Assembly (NCBI GenBank): GCA_045046885.1
Contig: JASFYX010000006.1
Coordinates: 1 to 57,929, forward strand
DNA from: CG1-02-35-72 sp045046885
Lineage (GTDB): Bacteria; Bacteroidota; Bacteroidia; Flavobacteriales; Flavobacteriaceae
Direction of reading: 5' to 3'
DNA: 57,929 nucleotides
Below, piece by piece: positions 34,833 to 44,198 of the stretch. The notes beneath the pieces were generated by a model. That model searched no databases. It saw only the letters and a program-made list of their open reading frames with translations, and was not told the DNA's origin. How positions within the stretch are numbered: the first letter of the stretch is position 1; every line of letters begins with the position of its first letter. The translations under genes and the position numbers were made by a program.

Positions 34833-36122
34833 TTATTTTTTAAAATTGCCTAAAAGTATATTTACAGCCTTTTCTGCGGCATCTAATGCTGCTTTTGGTG
34901 TCTTTTTATTATATACCACACAGGCTTCATATTCATCTGAAATAATACTTAGAACTTCAATCATTAAATCACAATTATCGGTACCATAAACATATTTTGA
35001 TTGATTGATAAAAGGGATAATTTGTGGATGCGTCTTAAAATAATCCTGAAATAAAAGAGATGATTCCATTTTTTGACGTCTTGGCAATTGCTCGGTTAAG
35101 GACAATAATTTTAAATCGCCTTCTTCACTTATTAAAGTCTTTATAAATGCCCACGCTTTAAGCGGATTTTTACACGTGTTAAAAATGACAATGTTTTTAG
35201 GATCGGCATAAGTGTAAACAGCGCCTTGATGGGAGTCTGAAACTGGAACAGGTGAAAATCCAAATTCAAAACCTTCTGGTTTAAATTTATTAGTATGGCT
35301 AATATCCCAAGGGCCTGTCCATTTTATGGCGTATTGACCTCCTAAAAATTTATCACTCCCTGTAGTATTATTTTCTTTTGCAAAATAGTTGTTTTTATAC
35401 AATTTTTGTAAAAAGGTAAAAACTTCAAGGGCATACTTATTATTAAATACTGCCTTGTTATTTTCTACCAAATGACCGCCATCAGATGCCGCCAAATAAA
35501 GAGCGTAAAAGTTAAACAAACGCTCATACCAAATATTTTTAATTTGGGTTGTACCAATCCATTGGTTTATATAGCCATCACCATTTGTATCTTTAGAAAA
35601 ACTTTTACCTGCTTTTAGAAATTCAGAATATGTTTTTGGTGCCGAAGTTAGACCCAAATCAGTCATGATTTTTTTATTATAAATAGACATTATGGGATTC
35701 ATCTTCCAAGGGATTTGGTAAATATGCCCATCGGTAGAAGTAATTTCTTTAAGCACTTTTTCACCGCAACGGTTCTTAATAAAATCCACAAAACCACTAA
35801 TCGTATCCAAGCGTACCAAAACACCAGATTTAGCGTACATTTCTACCAAACCTTGCCACATATTGGCATAAATATCGGGAGTTGTTTTGCCAACCACAGC
35901 CGCCATCAATACTTCTTCACTTGATTGTCCTTCAGGAATGGGTTGGAATTTAATTTTGTGTGTATGATTATCATTCCAACTCTTAACAAAATAACGCGTG
36001 AAATTTATTTCTTGCATGTTGTTGGAAGACCAATATGTTAGAGTATCATCAGCCTTTTTGTCGGTGCTACAAGCACTAAAAACGAGGAGAAATAATACTA
36101 TTTTTAAAAGTCCTTTCGTCAT
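34833..36122 (-). CDS. extracellular solute-binding lipoprotein of a sugar ABC transporter
   Basis: A 429-residue type-1 (MalE-like) binding protein with lipobox LVFSAC (Cys18), anchored to the periplasmic face of a membrane. Family features include LTYWSSNNMQEINFTRYFVKSWN near the N-terminus, YQIPWKMNPIMSIYNKKIM (about 127-145), SKDTNGDGYINQW (a calcium-like DxNxDG loop) and GGQYAIKWTGPWD. It is the first gene of the operon and captures the oligosaccharide for the two permeases. Aromatic residues (W143-type platforms) are plentiful, as in sugar binders. The ligand is not determinable. CUT1 sugar importers are uncommon in Bacteroidota. Confidence 0.92.
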   Translation of the reverse strand: MTKGLLKIVLFLLVFSACSTDKKADDTLTYWSSNNMQEINFTRYFVKSWNDNHTHKIKFQPIPEGQSSEEVLMAAVVGKTTPDIYANMWQGLVEMYAKSGVLVRLDTISGFVDFIKNRCGEKVLKEITSTDGHIYQIPWKMNPIMSIYNKKIMTDLGLTSAPKTYSEFLKAGKSFSKDTNGDGYINQWIGTTQIKNIWYERLFNFYALYLAASDGGHLVENNKAVFNNKYALEVFTFLQKLYKNNYFAKENNTTGSDKFLGGQYAIKWTGPWDISHTNKFKPEGFEFGFSPVPVSDSHQGAVYTYADPKNIVIFNTCKNPLKAWAFIKTLISEEGDLKLLSLTEQLPRRQKMESSLLFQDYFKTHPQIIPFINQSKYVYGTDNCDLMIEVLSIISDEYEACVVYNKKTPKAALDAAEKAVNILLGNFKK

Positions 36123-36387
36123 AACAATAATAGCGTGTTTGTTAAGTTGCGATAAATTTACGTTTATTGATGTAAAAGTATCGTGTTTTAGTGAGATGTT
36201 TACGAAAAGTTTCGAAAAGCAGTTTATAATTTTACTTATTTAAAAACCAACAACTTCTATCAGTATAAGAATTACTTTAAATGAAAATATTCAATTTTTA
36301 TAAAGATTGCTTTACGGTTATAAAAACAAAATACATTATTTTTACAACACTTGAATTTTAATAAGCTTAGATTTAATACAAAAATTT
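36123..36387. promoter_or_regulatory. divergent control region with candidate LacI-type operators
   Basis: 265 bp between the ABC operon (leftward) and the GH65 gene (rightward). It contains three TTTACG hexamers (36157-36162, 36199-36204, 36311-36316). The first two start 42 bases apart, which is four helical turns. The second runs into a 12-bp near-palindrome CGAAA-AG-TTTCG (36203-36214), and the first into TTTAC-N10-GTAAA (36157-36176). LacI-family operators are typically short palindromes with a central CG. A TATTTTTA element at 36337-36344 (seven of eight to the -7 consensus) could serve the GH65 gene. No good -7 box is seen for the leftward operon. Confidence 0.35.
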
Positions 36388-38409
36388 ATGAAAACACTTT
36401 TAATCTCTTTGTTCGCTCTTTTTATGCTGAATACTTATGCGCAAGATAAAACCAATTTAGGTTGGGAAATTACGGCTAAAACACACGATCCTTATGTGGG
36501 CATTACCTTGGCCAACGGGAGGATTGGCTTATTGCCATCTGCTGCATTATTTAAGGTGAAATCTATTATTTTAAACAATGTTTTTGACAGAGAAAAACCT
36601 GGCGGTGTTAGCCGAATTTTGGAAGGAATTAATTTTGCTAATTTAGATCTTGAAATAGATGGCGATAAACTCGATTTAAGAAACGTTTCAAATTGGCAAC
36701 AAACTTTAAATATGAAAGAAGCCAGTTTTACCACATCTTTCGATTATAAAAATAAAGCCCGTATAAGTTATACTATTTATGCTTTAAGACAATTGGCCTT
36801 TACAGGGATGACAACTGTTAATATAAAAGCCCTTAAACACATCTCTATAAAAGCAACAGGTTTAATTACCACACCCAAAGAATATCAAAACGTAAATCAA
36901 ACTTATGCTATTTTACGCGATGCAGAAATTAAAATGCCTGTGATGCAAACCACTGCTAAAAGTAGGTTGGGCAGGCATGAAGTAGCCGCTTCTGCGAATT
37001 TTTTGTTTAAAGGAGATTCTCCAAAAGTGATTTATAATATTATTGATAACAACAACCAAAGTTTAAGTTTTAATATCTCATTAAAAGCAAAATCATCTTA
37101 TCAATTTGCATGGTTTGGTGCCGAATGTACCACGCAAGATTTTGTGTATCCTGATAATGAATCTGAGCGCATGCTCATTTTAGCAGAACGCAGTGATTGG
37201 CAAGTTTTAATTAACCAACACAAAGCCGCTTGGGCAAATTTATGGCAAGGTGATATTGAAATTGAAGGCGATTTAGAATCTCAGTTAGATGTGCGTTTGG
37301 CTTTGTATCATTTGTATGCTTTTTCTAGAGCTGATTCTAATTTGAGCTTATCGCCTATGGGTTTGTCCTCACAAGGCTATAATGGTCACGTTTTTTGGGA
37401 TACAGAAATTTGGATGTTTCCACCGCTTTTAATGTTCAATCAAGATATTGCAAAATCTGTTTTAAATTACCGTTCAGATCGTTTGAGTAAAGCACGTGAA
37501 AAAGCTAGAAATTTTGGTTATAAAGGTGCCATGTTTCCTTGGGAGTCTGATGATACAGGCGAAGAAGCCACACCAGTTTGGGCTTTAACAGGCACATTTG
37601 AACAACACATTACTGCCGATGTAGGTATTGCTTTTTACAATTATTATAAAGTTACTCAAGACAAAAATTGGTTGAAAAATACCGGTTACCCGATGCTTAA
37701 AGAAGTCGCCGATTTTTGGGTGAGTCGCAGTACAAAAAATAGCGATGGCTCTTTTAGTATAAATAATGTAGTGGGCGCCAATGAATTCGCTCAAAATATT
37801 GACGACAATGCTTTTACAAATGGCTCAGCCATAACCGTTTTAAATGACGCTTTAAAAGCCGCCAAAATATTAGGTTTAACACCACAAAAAGAATGGAAAA
37901 CGGTTGCAGATAGATTGATTATCCATAAATTTAAAGATGGTGTTACAAGAGAAAACCGTACTTATGATGGTGTTGTTATTAAACAAGCAGATGTGAATTT
38001 ATTAGCTTTTCCATTGCAAATTATTACAGATGAAAAACAAATTAAAAAGGACTTAAATTATTATGAACCTCGTTTTGCCAAAGAAGGCCCTGCTATGGCA
38101 CACGCCATCTTAGCAATTTTATATGCCCAATTAGGCGATTCAGAAAAAGCCTTTGATTTATTTAAACGCACATACGAGCCCAATAAACGACCTCCTTTTG
38201 GGGCTTTATCAGAATCGGCTACAAGTAATAATCCTTATTTTGCAACGGGTGCAGGTGGTCTACTACAAATTGTATTATCTGGTTTTGGCGGATTACATAT
38301 CAGCGAAAGCGGTATTATTCAGAAAAATCCTATTTTACCAAAACAATGGCAATCTTTGACTTTAAAAGGAATAGGCCCTGATAAAGAGACCTTTGTTATA
38401 ACGCATTAA
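36388..38409 (+). CDS. GH65 family alpha-glucosidase (kojibiose-hydrolase-like)
   Basis: A 673-residue GH65 protein with a signal peptide (about 1-18, ending NTYAQ), so periplasmic. That suggests hydrolysis, as phosphorylases of this family are cytoplasmic. An N-terminal beta-sandwich (about 20-270) precedes the (alpha/alpha)6 catalytic domain with SQGYNGHVFWDTEIWMFPPLL. E466 in VVGANEFAQNIDDNAFTN sits where the family general acid lies, and E609 in GALSESATSN is the candidate general base of the inverting hydrolases. The common GPDEY motif is altered to GANEF. KQADVNLL is also conserved. Length and layout resemble the characterised kojibiose (alpha-1,2-glucoside) hydrolase of Flavobacterium johnsoniae. 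It is divergent from the ABC/GH130 operon and ends at a bidirectional terminator. Confidence 0.82.
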   Translation: MKTLLISLFALFMLNTYAQDKTNLGWEITAKTHDPYVGITLANGRIGLLPSAALFKVKSIILNNVFDREKPGGVSRILEGINFANLDLEIDGDKLDLRNVSNWQQTLNMKEASFTTSFDYKNKARISYTIYALRQLAFTGMTTVNIKALKHISIKATGLITTPKEYQNVNQTYAILRDAEIKMPVMQTTAKSRLGRHEVAASANFLFKGDSPKVIYNIIDNNNQSLSFNISLKAKSSYQFAWFGAECTTQDFVYPDNESERMLILAERSDWQVLINQHKAAWANLWQGDIEIEGDLESQLDVRLALYHLYAFSRADSNLSLSPMGLSSQGYNGHVFWDTEIWMFPPLLMFNQDIAKSVLNYRSDRLSKAREKARNFGYKGAMFPWESDDTGEEATPVWALTGTFEQHITADVGIAFYNYYKVTQDKNWLKNTGYPMLKEVADFWVSRSTKNSDGSFSINNVVGANEFAQNIDDNAFTNGSAITVLNDALKAAKILGLTPQKEWKTVADRLIIHKFKDGVTRENRTYDGVVIKQADVNLLAFPLQIITDEKQIKKDLNYYEPRFAKEGPAMAHAILAILYAQLGDSEKAFDLFKRTYEPNKRPPFGALSESATSNNPYFATGAGGLLQIVLSGFGGLHISESGIIQKNPILPKQWQSLTLKGIGPDKETFVITH

Positions 38410-38418
38410 AAAAGTTAT

Positions 38419-38449
38419 GTCCTTACAGGTTAAAAAAACCTGTAAGGAC
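38419..38449. terminator. bidirectional intrinsic terminator
   Basis: A perfect 13-bp stem (GTCCTTACAGGTT / AACCTGTAAGGAC) with a five-base A loop, flanked by T-runs on both strands. It separates the convergent GH65 gene and the long leftward operon that ends with GH3. Confidence 0.9.
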
Positions 38450-38456
38450 TTTTATT

Positions 38457-40748
38457 TTATTTATAGCTAAAATTGGTTTCTAGCTTGGCGTTAGAATCGC
38501 CTCCAACAAATAATTTAAAATCACCTGTTTCAGCTTCCCATTTGTTATGAGCTGTAAAATAAGTAATGGTTTTTTTATCAACCTTAAAACTTACCGTTTT
38601 GGTTTCATTTGGTTTAAGACTTATTTTGTTAAATCCTTTTAATTCTCTAACAGGTCTAACCAAACTGCCTACCAAATCATGAATATACCATTGTACGACT
38701 TCTTCGCCGGCTAACTTACCTGTATTAGTTACCTCAACAGTAAAAGTTACAGCGCCATTTTTATCAAAATCGGCACTACTTTGTTTTAAATTGGCGTAGT
38801 TAAAAGTGGTATAACTCAAACCATATCCAAAAGGATAAAGCGGTTTGTTACTCACATCGCTATAATGCGAATACCACACCTGATTATCGCCTGGATCGAG
38901 TGGCCTACCTGTGCTTAAATGGTTGTAATAAATGGGGATTTGACCTACATTTTTAGGAAAGGTTACTGGCAATTTACCACTTGGGTTATAATCGCCATAA
39001 ACTACTTGAGCAATGGCATTACCCGTTTGAGTACCTAATTGCCAAGCTTCAACAATTGTAGGAATGTTTTCGGCCGCCCAATTAATAGCTAAAGGTCGGC
39101 CGTTCATTAAAATCAATACGGTATTTTTATTTACAGCATAAACTTTTTGTAATAATTCTTGTTGTAATTTAGATAAATTAATAGAAGATTTGCTACGGCC
39201 TTCGCCAGTTTCAAAACCATTTTCACCTAAAACAATTAATACAACATCGGCATTTTTTGCAGTATTTATGGCTTTTTTAAAGCCGCTTCTATCCGTTTTA
39301 TTAATAGTAACCTCTCTAATAAACTCGGTTTTACCAACAGTTACATCAACCCCTTTAGCATATTTAAGCGTGTTGCCTATGTATTTTTTTAAGCCTTCTA
39401 AAACCGAAACCGCTGTATTATTATCGGCGCTTAAACGCCAAGAGCCCAAAGGGCTGTTTTTATCGTTAGCCAAAGCGCCAATAACCGCAATGGTTTGTCC
39501 TTTCTTTTTAAGCGGTAATAAATGACGGTCGTTTTTAAGTAATACGATACTTTTTTTAGCCATTTCTAAAACACCTCGATGCAATTCTGGACTGTTTACT
39601 ATTTGTTTTTCACGATCTTCATCGCAATATTTATAAGGATTGTCAAACAATCCCAATTCAAATTTTAATTTTAAAATCCGTTTAACGGCGTCATCAATTA
39701 AATCGATTGAAACCTTTTTTTCTTTAACCAAATTTTCGAGTTCATTAACATAAGCCGAAGATTCCATATCCATATCTACACCTGCTTTTAAGGCTATTGA
39801 TGTCGCACTTTTTAAATTCTTAGCATATCCATGAGCTATCATTTGATCTATAGATGCCCAATCTGAAACCACAAGACCTTTAAAAGCCCACTCGCCTTTT
39901 AAAATATCTCTTAACAAATACTCGTTTCCCGTTGCCGGAATACCATTTAAATCGTTAAAAGCATTCATAAAAGTTCTAGCGCCTGCCTCTTTAGCCGCTT
40001 TAAAAGGCGGTAAAACAGTATTGTGCAAACGACTTAAACTCATATCAACACGGTTGTATTCTCTACCAGCTTCAACAAATCCGTAGCCTGCAAAATGTTT
40101 AACACATGCCGCAAGTGTGTTTACTGCGCTTAAATCATCTCCCTGAAAACCTTTAACGCGTGCTGCAGCGATTAGACTCCCTAAATAAGGATCTTCGCCA
40201 CCGCTTTCCATAATTCTGCCCCATCTTGGATCTCTAGTCACATCTACCATTGGTGCAAATGTCCAGTTAACTCCGGCAGCTGAGGCTTCTGTTGCAGCTA
40301 TGCGAGCTGATTTTTTAATAGCTTCCATATCCCAACTAGCCGCTTCTGCAAGCGGAATGGGACTTAAAGTTTTATAGCCATGAATAACATCTAAACCAAT
40401 AATTAAAGGAATGCCCAAACGCGTTTGTTCTACGGCTATTTTTTGGACAGCTCTGACATTTTTAACGCCAGCTACATTTAACATAGAGCCTATCATACCC
40501 GTCTTTAACTGACTGTATTTCATCTCGGCATTACCTTCTTTAGGCGCAGGACCTGTAACATCCCAAAACCCATTGTATTGGTTCATTTGACCGATTTTTT
40601 CTTTTAATGTCATTAGCGACAGTAAACTATCAACTTTTTGATCATAGTTAGTCATGACAGATTGTTTTTGATTAGGCGTATTGTTTTGACAGCTAGTAAT
40701 AAGTGTCATAAATAATATAAATGTAAGGTATAGTGTTTTCTTTCTCAT
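38457..40748 (-). CDS. GH3 beta-glucosidase (BglX-like) lipoprotein
   Basis: A 763-residue GH3 enzyme from the ATG at 40748; the frame extends eight codons to a TTG at 40772, which is rejected because the ATG begins the signal sequence. Lipobox LITSC makes it a periplasmic or surface lipoprotein. The (beta/alpha)8 domain carries the nucleophile aspartate in GLVVSDWASIDQM; the alpha/beta sandwich domain with GENGFETGEGRSKSSINL and a C-terminal fibronectin-like domain (VEVTNTGKLAGEEVVQWYI) complete the usual three-domain layout. It releases glucose from the non-reducing end of beta-glucooligosaccharides, the natural partner of the GH16 endoglucanase encoded upstream. Last gene of the operon, before a terminator. 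Confidence 0.94.
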   Translation of the reverse strand: MRKKTLYLTFILFMTLITSCQNNTPNQKQSVMTNYDQKVDSLLSLMTLKEKIGQMNQYNGFWDVTGPAPKEGNAEMKYSQLKTGMIGSMLNVAGVKNVRAVQKIAVEQTRLGIPLIIGLDVIHGYKTLSPIPLAEAASWDMEAIKKSARIAATEASAAGVNWTFAPMVDVTRDPRWGRIMESGGEDPYLGSLIAAARVKGFQGDDLSAVNTLAACVKHFAGYGFVEAGREYNRVDMSLSRLHNTVLPPFKAAKEAGARTFMNAFNDLNGIPATGNEYLLRDILKGEWAFKGLVVSDWASIDQMIAHGYAKNLKSATSIALKAGVDMDMESSAYVNELENLVKEKKVSIDLIDDAVKRILKLKFELGLFDNPYKYCDEDREKQIVNSPELHRGVLEMAKKSIVLLKNDRHLLPLKKKGQTIAVIGALANDKNSPLGSWRLSADNNTAVSVLEGLKKYIGNTLKYAKGVDVTVGKTEFIREVTINKTDRSGFKKAINTAKNADVVLIVLGENGFETGEGRSKSSINLSKLQQELLQKVYAVNKNTVLILMNGRPLAINWAAENIPTIVEAWQLGTQTGNAIAQVVYGDYNPSGKLPVTFPKNVGQIPIYYNHLSTGRPLDPGDNQVWYSHYSDVSNKPLYPFGYGLSYTTFNYANLKQSSADFDKNGAVTFTVEVTNTGKLAGEEVVQWYIHDLVGSLVRPVRELKGFNKISLKPNETKTVSFKVDKKTITYFTAHNKWEAETGDFKLFVGGDSNAKLETNFSYK

Positions 40749-40821
40749 TATTTCGTGTTTTTGGTTAATCAATGTATTTTAATATGTACTTTAAAATTTT
40801 AAAATCTAGGCATCCTTTTTT

Positions 40822-41643
40822 TTATTTTTTATATATTCGTACATAGTCTATTTGCATTTCAGTTGGAAAAATTGAATTATCTATTTCACCACCCCAATTG
40901 CCGCCAATTGCAAGATTTAATATTAAATAAAATGGTTTGTCAAATGGCCAACCTTCGTCTGTGGTAACGCGTCCATCTTCTCCTTTTGTTGCTGTATAAA
41001 ATAATTTATTATCTATAAAGAATTTGATACTTTTCGTTGACCATTCAATACCATACAAGTGGAAAGAATTTGTAACATCTAAAATTTTTTCAAAATGAGT
41101 AAGTTGGTTGTTCTTTAAAAAATTATATAATTTTGAGTGAAGTGACACGTGTACTACATTTTGGTCTTTACCTACATGTTCCATAATGTCTATTTCGCCA
41201 CATAAAGGCCAGCCTACTTCTTGTATGTTTGCTCCAAGCATCCATATGGCTGGCCAAGTTCCATTTCCTTTAGGTAATTTTGCTCTGACTTCAATTTTCC
41301 CATATTTTACTGTGTATTTACCATTTGTTATTAATCGAGTTGACGTATAGTCATTATTTTGGTAGTTTTCTTTTAAGGCCACTATGTGAAGTATGCCATC
41401 TTTTACAAAAGAATTATCTAAGGATTCTTTTCTATAAAATTGTTTTTCATTGTTTCCCCAGCCACTGCCCCCAATGTCATAGCGCCACTTTGAAGTGTCT
41501 GGTAAGCCAGTATAATCAAACTCATCTGCCCAAACTAACTTATATTGCTCACTTTTTTTAAATGATGTCATCTTCTTATTAGAACAAGACGAAAGCGATA
41601 ACATACTGAGAGCACTTATTAAAAAAAAATATTTGGTTAGCAT
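40822..41643 (-). CDS. GH16 endo-beta-1,3-glucanase (laminarinase-like) lipoprotein
   Basis: A 273-residue GH16 enzyme with a lipobox (SLSSC, Cys20). The catalytic motif is E150-I-D152-I-M-E155 in CGEIDIMEHVG, the ExDxxE form with the extra methionine (beta-bulge) found in laminarinases. LVWADEFDYTGLPDTSKW and GTWPAIWMLG are further family markers, and the protein ends with the beta-sandwich strand MQIDYVRIYKK. It cleaves beta-1,3- or mixed beta-1,3/1,4-glucan such as algal laminarin at the cell surface or in the periplasm. Twenty-four bases follow the symporter gene, and the 73-bp gap to GH3 is the longest in the operon. Confidence 0.93.
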   Translation of the reverse strand: MLTKYFFLISALSMLSLSSCSNKKMTSFKKSEQYKLVWADEFDYTGLPDTSKWRYDIGGSGWGNNEKQFYRKESLDNSFVKDGILHIVALKENYQNNDYTSTRLITNGKYTVKYGKIEVRAKLPKGNGTWPAIWMLGANIQEVGWPLCGEIDIMEHVGKDQNVVHVSLHSKLYNFLKNNQLTHFEKILDVTNSFHLYGIEWSTKSIKFFIDNKLFYTATKGEDGRVTTDEGWPFDKPFYLILNLAIGGNWGGEIDNSIFPTEMQIDYVRIYKK

Positions 41644-41667
41644 AATTTATTATTAATGGAGGGTTAT

Positions 41668-43254
41668 TTAAGAGAAATAATAATAAACGCCAATAACCAT
41701 AACAAAAATGGTAACTGCTGCCGCTTTAGTATAACGCCAAGGTGTAATATCTACTTCATTTGTATATACTTGAGTAAAGGCTTCTTTGCGTGGCGAAAAT
41801 TTACCAATCAACAACATAATTATCACATTTACAGCAAATAATATAGCCATAACGTGTAAGAAGTGTGGATAATTTTCTTCACCAAAAACAAAAGGCTTTA
41901 ATATATATTGACTTATAACATACAAAACAGAGCCTAAAACAATAGAGATATTGGCGGCTTTTTCTGGCACCCATTTGGTTAAAAAGCCCACAACAATAAT
42001 GGTTAAAATAGGAATACTGTACGCCCCATTTATTTCTTGCAAATAACCAAATAAGCCTTGTGGTGCATTGGCAATAAGTGGTGCAATAAGCATAGAAATA
42101 ATGGCCAAAACAACACCAAATTGCTTGCCTTTTTTAACTACTAATTTTTCAGGTGCTTCTTTGTTGATATATTCTTTGTACAAATCGACACCAAATAAAG
42201 TCACAGAACTGTTTAAAGCAGAATTAAATGAACTCAAAATAGCACCAAAAAGAACAGCCGCAAAAAACCCTACTAAAGCCGTTGGCAATACTTTGCTCAC
42301 TAACATTGGGTAGGCTTGATCTGGATTTGCCAATTCACCTTTAAACATATAAAAGGCTATTATACCTGGTAAAACCACTATAATAGGCCCCAATATTTTT
42401 ATAAATGCTGCTAATAATAATCCTTTTTGACCTTCTTTTAAATTTTTCGCCCCTAAAGCACGTTGAATAATGGCTTGATTTGTGCCCCAATAAAACAATT
42501 GCACCAACATCATACCAGTAAAGATTGTTGCAAAAGGAATTGAAGAATCGGGTTTACCAATAGCAATAAATTTTTCGGGAGCACTTTGCATAAGCGTTTC
42601 AATACCTTGCATAATATGACCATCTCCAATAGCCATTAATCCAAAAATAGGAATCAATAAACCTCCTGTAAATAAGCCAATAGCATTAATTGAATCTGAA
42701 ACTGCCACGGCTTTCAAGCCGCCAAATATAGCGTAAATAGAACCTATGATACCAATACCCCAAACTGTAATCCATAAAGCCACACTATCAGAAACCCCTA
42801 AAGATTCTGGGACATTAAACATAGTATTTATAGCTAAAGCACCTGAATATAAAACAATGGGTAAAAATATAATGGCATAACCAGATAAAAATAAAATAGA
42901 AGCAATGGTTTTAGTTGACTTTCCATATCTGTTTTCTAAAAATTGCGGAACAGTTGTAAGGCCTCCTTTTAAATAACGTGGCAATAAAAATAGTGCCGTA
43001 ACAATCATAGCCACAGCAGCAAAAGTTTCCCATGCCATAACTAAAATACCTTCGGAATAAGCTTGTCCGTTAAGACCTACTATTTGTTCGGTTGATAAAT
43101 TAGTCAGTAATAATGACCCTGCAATTACCGGAGCCGTTAAACTTCGTCCTCCTAAAAAATATCCAGATGAAGAGGTTTCGTCCGTTTTTCTGGTAGCTAA
43201 CCAAGCAATAAGTCCTACTAAAGCGGTGAATCCTACAAATGATAAAATTTCCAT
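41668..43254 (-). CDS. sodium:solute symporter (SSS family), sugar-type
   Basis: A 528-residue inner-membrane Na+-coupled symporter, about 14 helices, SGLT-like. The GYFLGGRSLTAPVIAGSLLLTNLSTEQIVGLNGQAY stretch (about 31-66) carries the sodium and sugar site residues of sugar symporters. The later GAILSSFNSALNSSVTLFGVDLY is the helix-8 sodium motif. In this operon it most likely imports glucose or a similar hexose freed by GH3, GH16 and GH97. It lies ten bases after the sugar kinase gene. Confidence 0.92.
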   Translation of the reverse strand: MEILSFVGFTALVGLIAWLATRKTDETSSSGYFLGGRSLTAPVIAGSLLLTNLSTEQIVGLNGQAYSEGILVMAWETFAAVAMIVTALFLLPRYLKGGLTTVPQFLENRYGKSTKTIASILFLSGYAIIFLPIVLYSGALAINTMFNVPESLGVSDSVALWITVWGIGIIGSIYAIFGGLKAVAVSDSINAIGLFTGGLLIPIFGLMAIGDGHIMQGIETLMQSAPEKFIAIGKPDSSIPFATIFTGMMLVQLFYWGTNQAIIQRALGAKNLKEGQKGLLLAAFIKILGPIIVVLPGIIAFYMFKGELANPDQAYPMLVSKVLPTALVGFFAAVLFGAILSSFNSALNSSVTLFGVDLYKEYINKEAPEKLVVKKGKQFGVVLAIISMLIAPLIANAPQGLFGYLQEINGAYSIPILTIIVVGFLTKWVPEKAANISIVLGSVLYVISQYILKPFVFGEENYPHFLHVMAILFAVNVIIMLLIGKFSPRKEAFTQVYTNEVDITPWRYTKAAAVTIFVMVIGVYYYFS

Positions 43255-43264
43255 ATTTCTGATT

Positions 43265-44197
43265 TTATTTAATTAAAATTTGTTCTAAACTAATGTCAGC
43301 AGGCAAACCTCCTACGTGTTGTATTTTTATAGCCACTAAATTATTGGCTGTTTGTAAACATTTTTCTAAAGATAATTTTTTGAGATAGCCTGCCAAAAAT
43401 CCAGACCAAAAGGCATCTCCTGCACCTGTTGCATCTGCTATTTTAGAAACTTTTGGTGCTGGCATAAAAACAATGTCTTTATTATTTTGAGCTATAAAAG
43501 CACCGTCTTTTCCCTTGGTTAAACAAATCATTTTGGCTCCTAAATTAATGAAATATTCAAATATTTCTTTATCGGATAAATGTTTGTTAAATATTCTAAA
43601 AGCATCATCGTCACTTAACTTTATAAGAGGTTGGTATTGACAATAGGTTTTTAAAATGGGTAAAACCTTAGTATCTCCCCAAATTTTTTGTGCATAATTT
43701 AAATCAATACTCAACTGACATCCATTTTCAAAAGCTTCTTTAGCTTTTTGTAATATAACGGTCTGCGCCGGATTTTTACTCAGTGCAAAACAAGTGGTGT
43801 GAAATAATTTAGAATTTTTAAGTAAAGTTGTAGATATCTGATTTTCTTCAATACAATAATCCGCTTGACGGTAAGGTATAAATTCTGGTGTACCAAACGT
43901 TCGTGATACTAAAATAAGGCTTGTAGATTGTCCTTTTTTAATACTGATATTTTGTAAATTGAGAGGCGTTGACCCTAATTTTTCAGAAATAAATTGACCC
44001 AATCCGTCATCTCCAATACTGGCAACTAAAGCCGCATTTAATCCCAATTGCGCCATGTTTTTGGCCACATTGGTAGTAGAACCTCCCACATATTTTGAAA
44101 ATGATTTTGTTTGTGCTAAATTATTGGCTATCTCATCGCCAATCATATCGATTAAGATTTCGCCTACACACAAAATATCAATTTTTTTCTTTTCCAT
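43265..44197 (-). CDS. PfkB family carbohydrate kinase, fructokinase-like
   Basis: A 310-residue ribokinase-fold kinase. The N-terminal GGSTTNVAKNMAQLG (about 35-49) and the C-terminal signature ADATGAGDAFWSGFLAGYL with the catalytic aspartate (near 250) are intact. It phosphorylates a hexose with ATP in the cytoplasm. The frame begins with an in-frame TTG at 44206 overlapping the preceding gene; the ATG at 44197, one base after that gene's stop, is the better start. Next to a GH100-like enzyme and a sucrose-type transporter it is best read as a fructokinase (inference). Confidence 0.9.
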   Translation of the reverse strand: MEKKKIDILCVGEILIDMIGDEIANNLAQTKSFSKYVGGSTTNVAKNMAQLGLNAALVASIGDDGLGQFISEKLGSTPLNLQNISIKKGQSTSLILVSRTFGTPEFIPYRQADYCIEENQISTTLLKNSKLFHTTCFALSKNPAQTVILQKAKEAFENGCQLSIDLNYAQKIWGDTKVLPILKTYCQYQPLIKLSDDDAFRIFNKHLSDKEIFEYFINLGAKMICLTKGKDGAFIAQNNKDIVFMPAPKVSKIADATGAGDAFWSGFLAGYLKKLSLEKCLQTANNLVAIKIQHVGGLPADISLEQILIK

Positions 44198-44198
44198 T

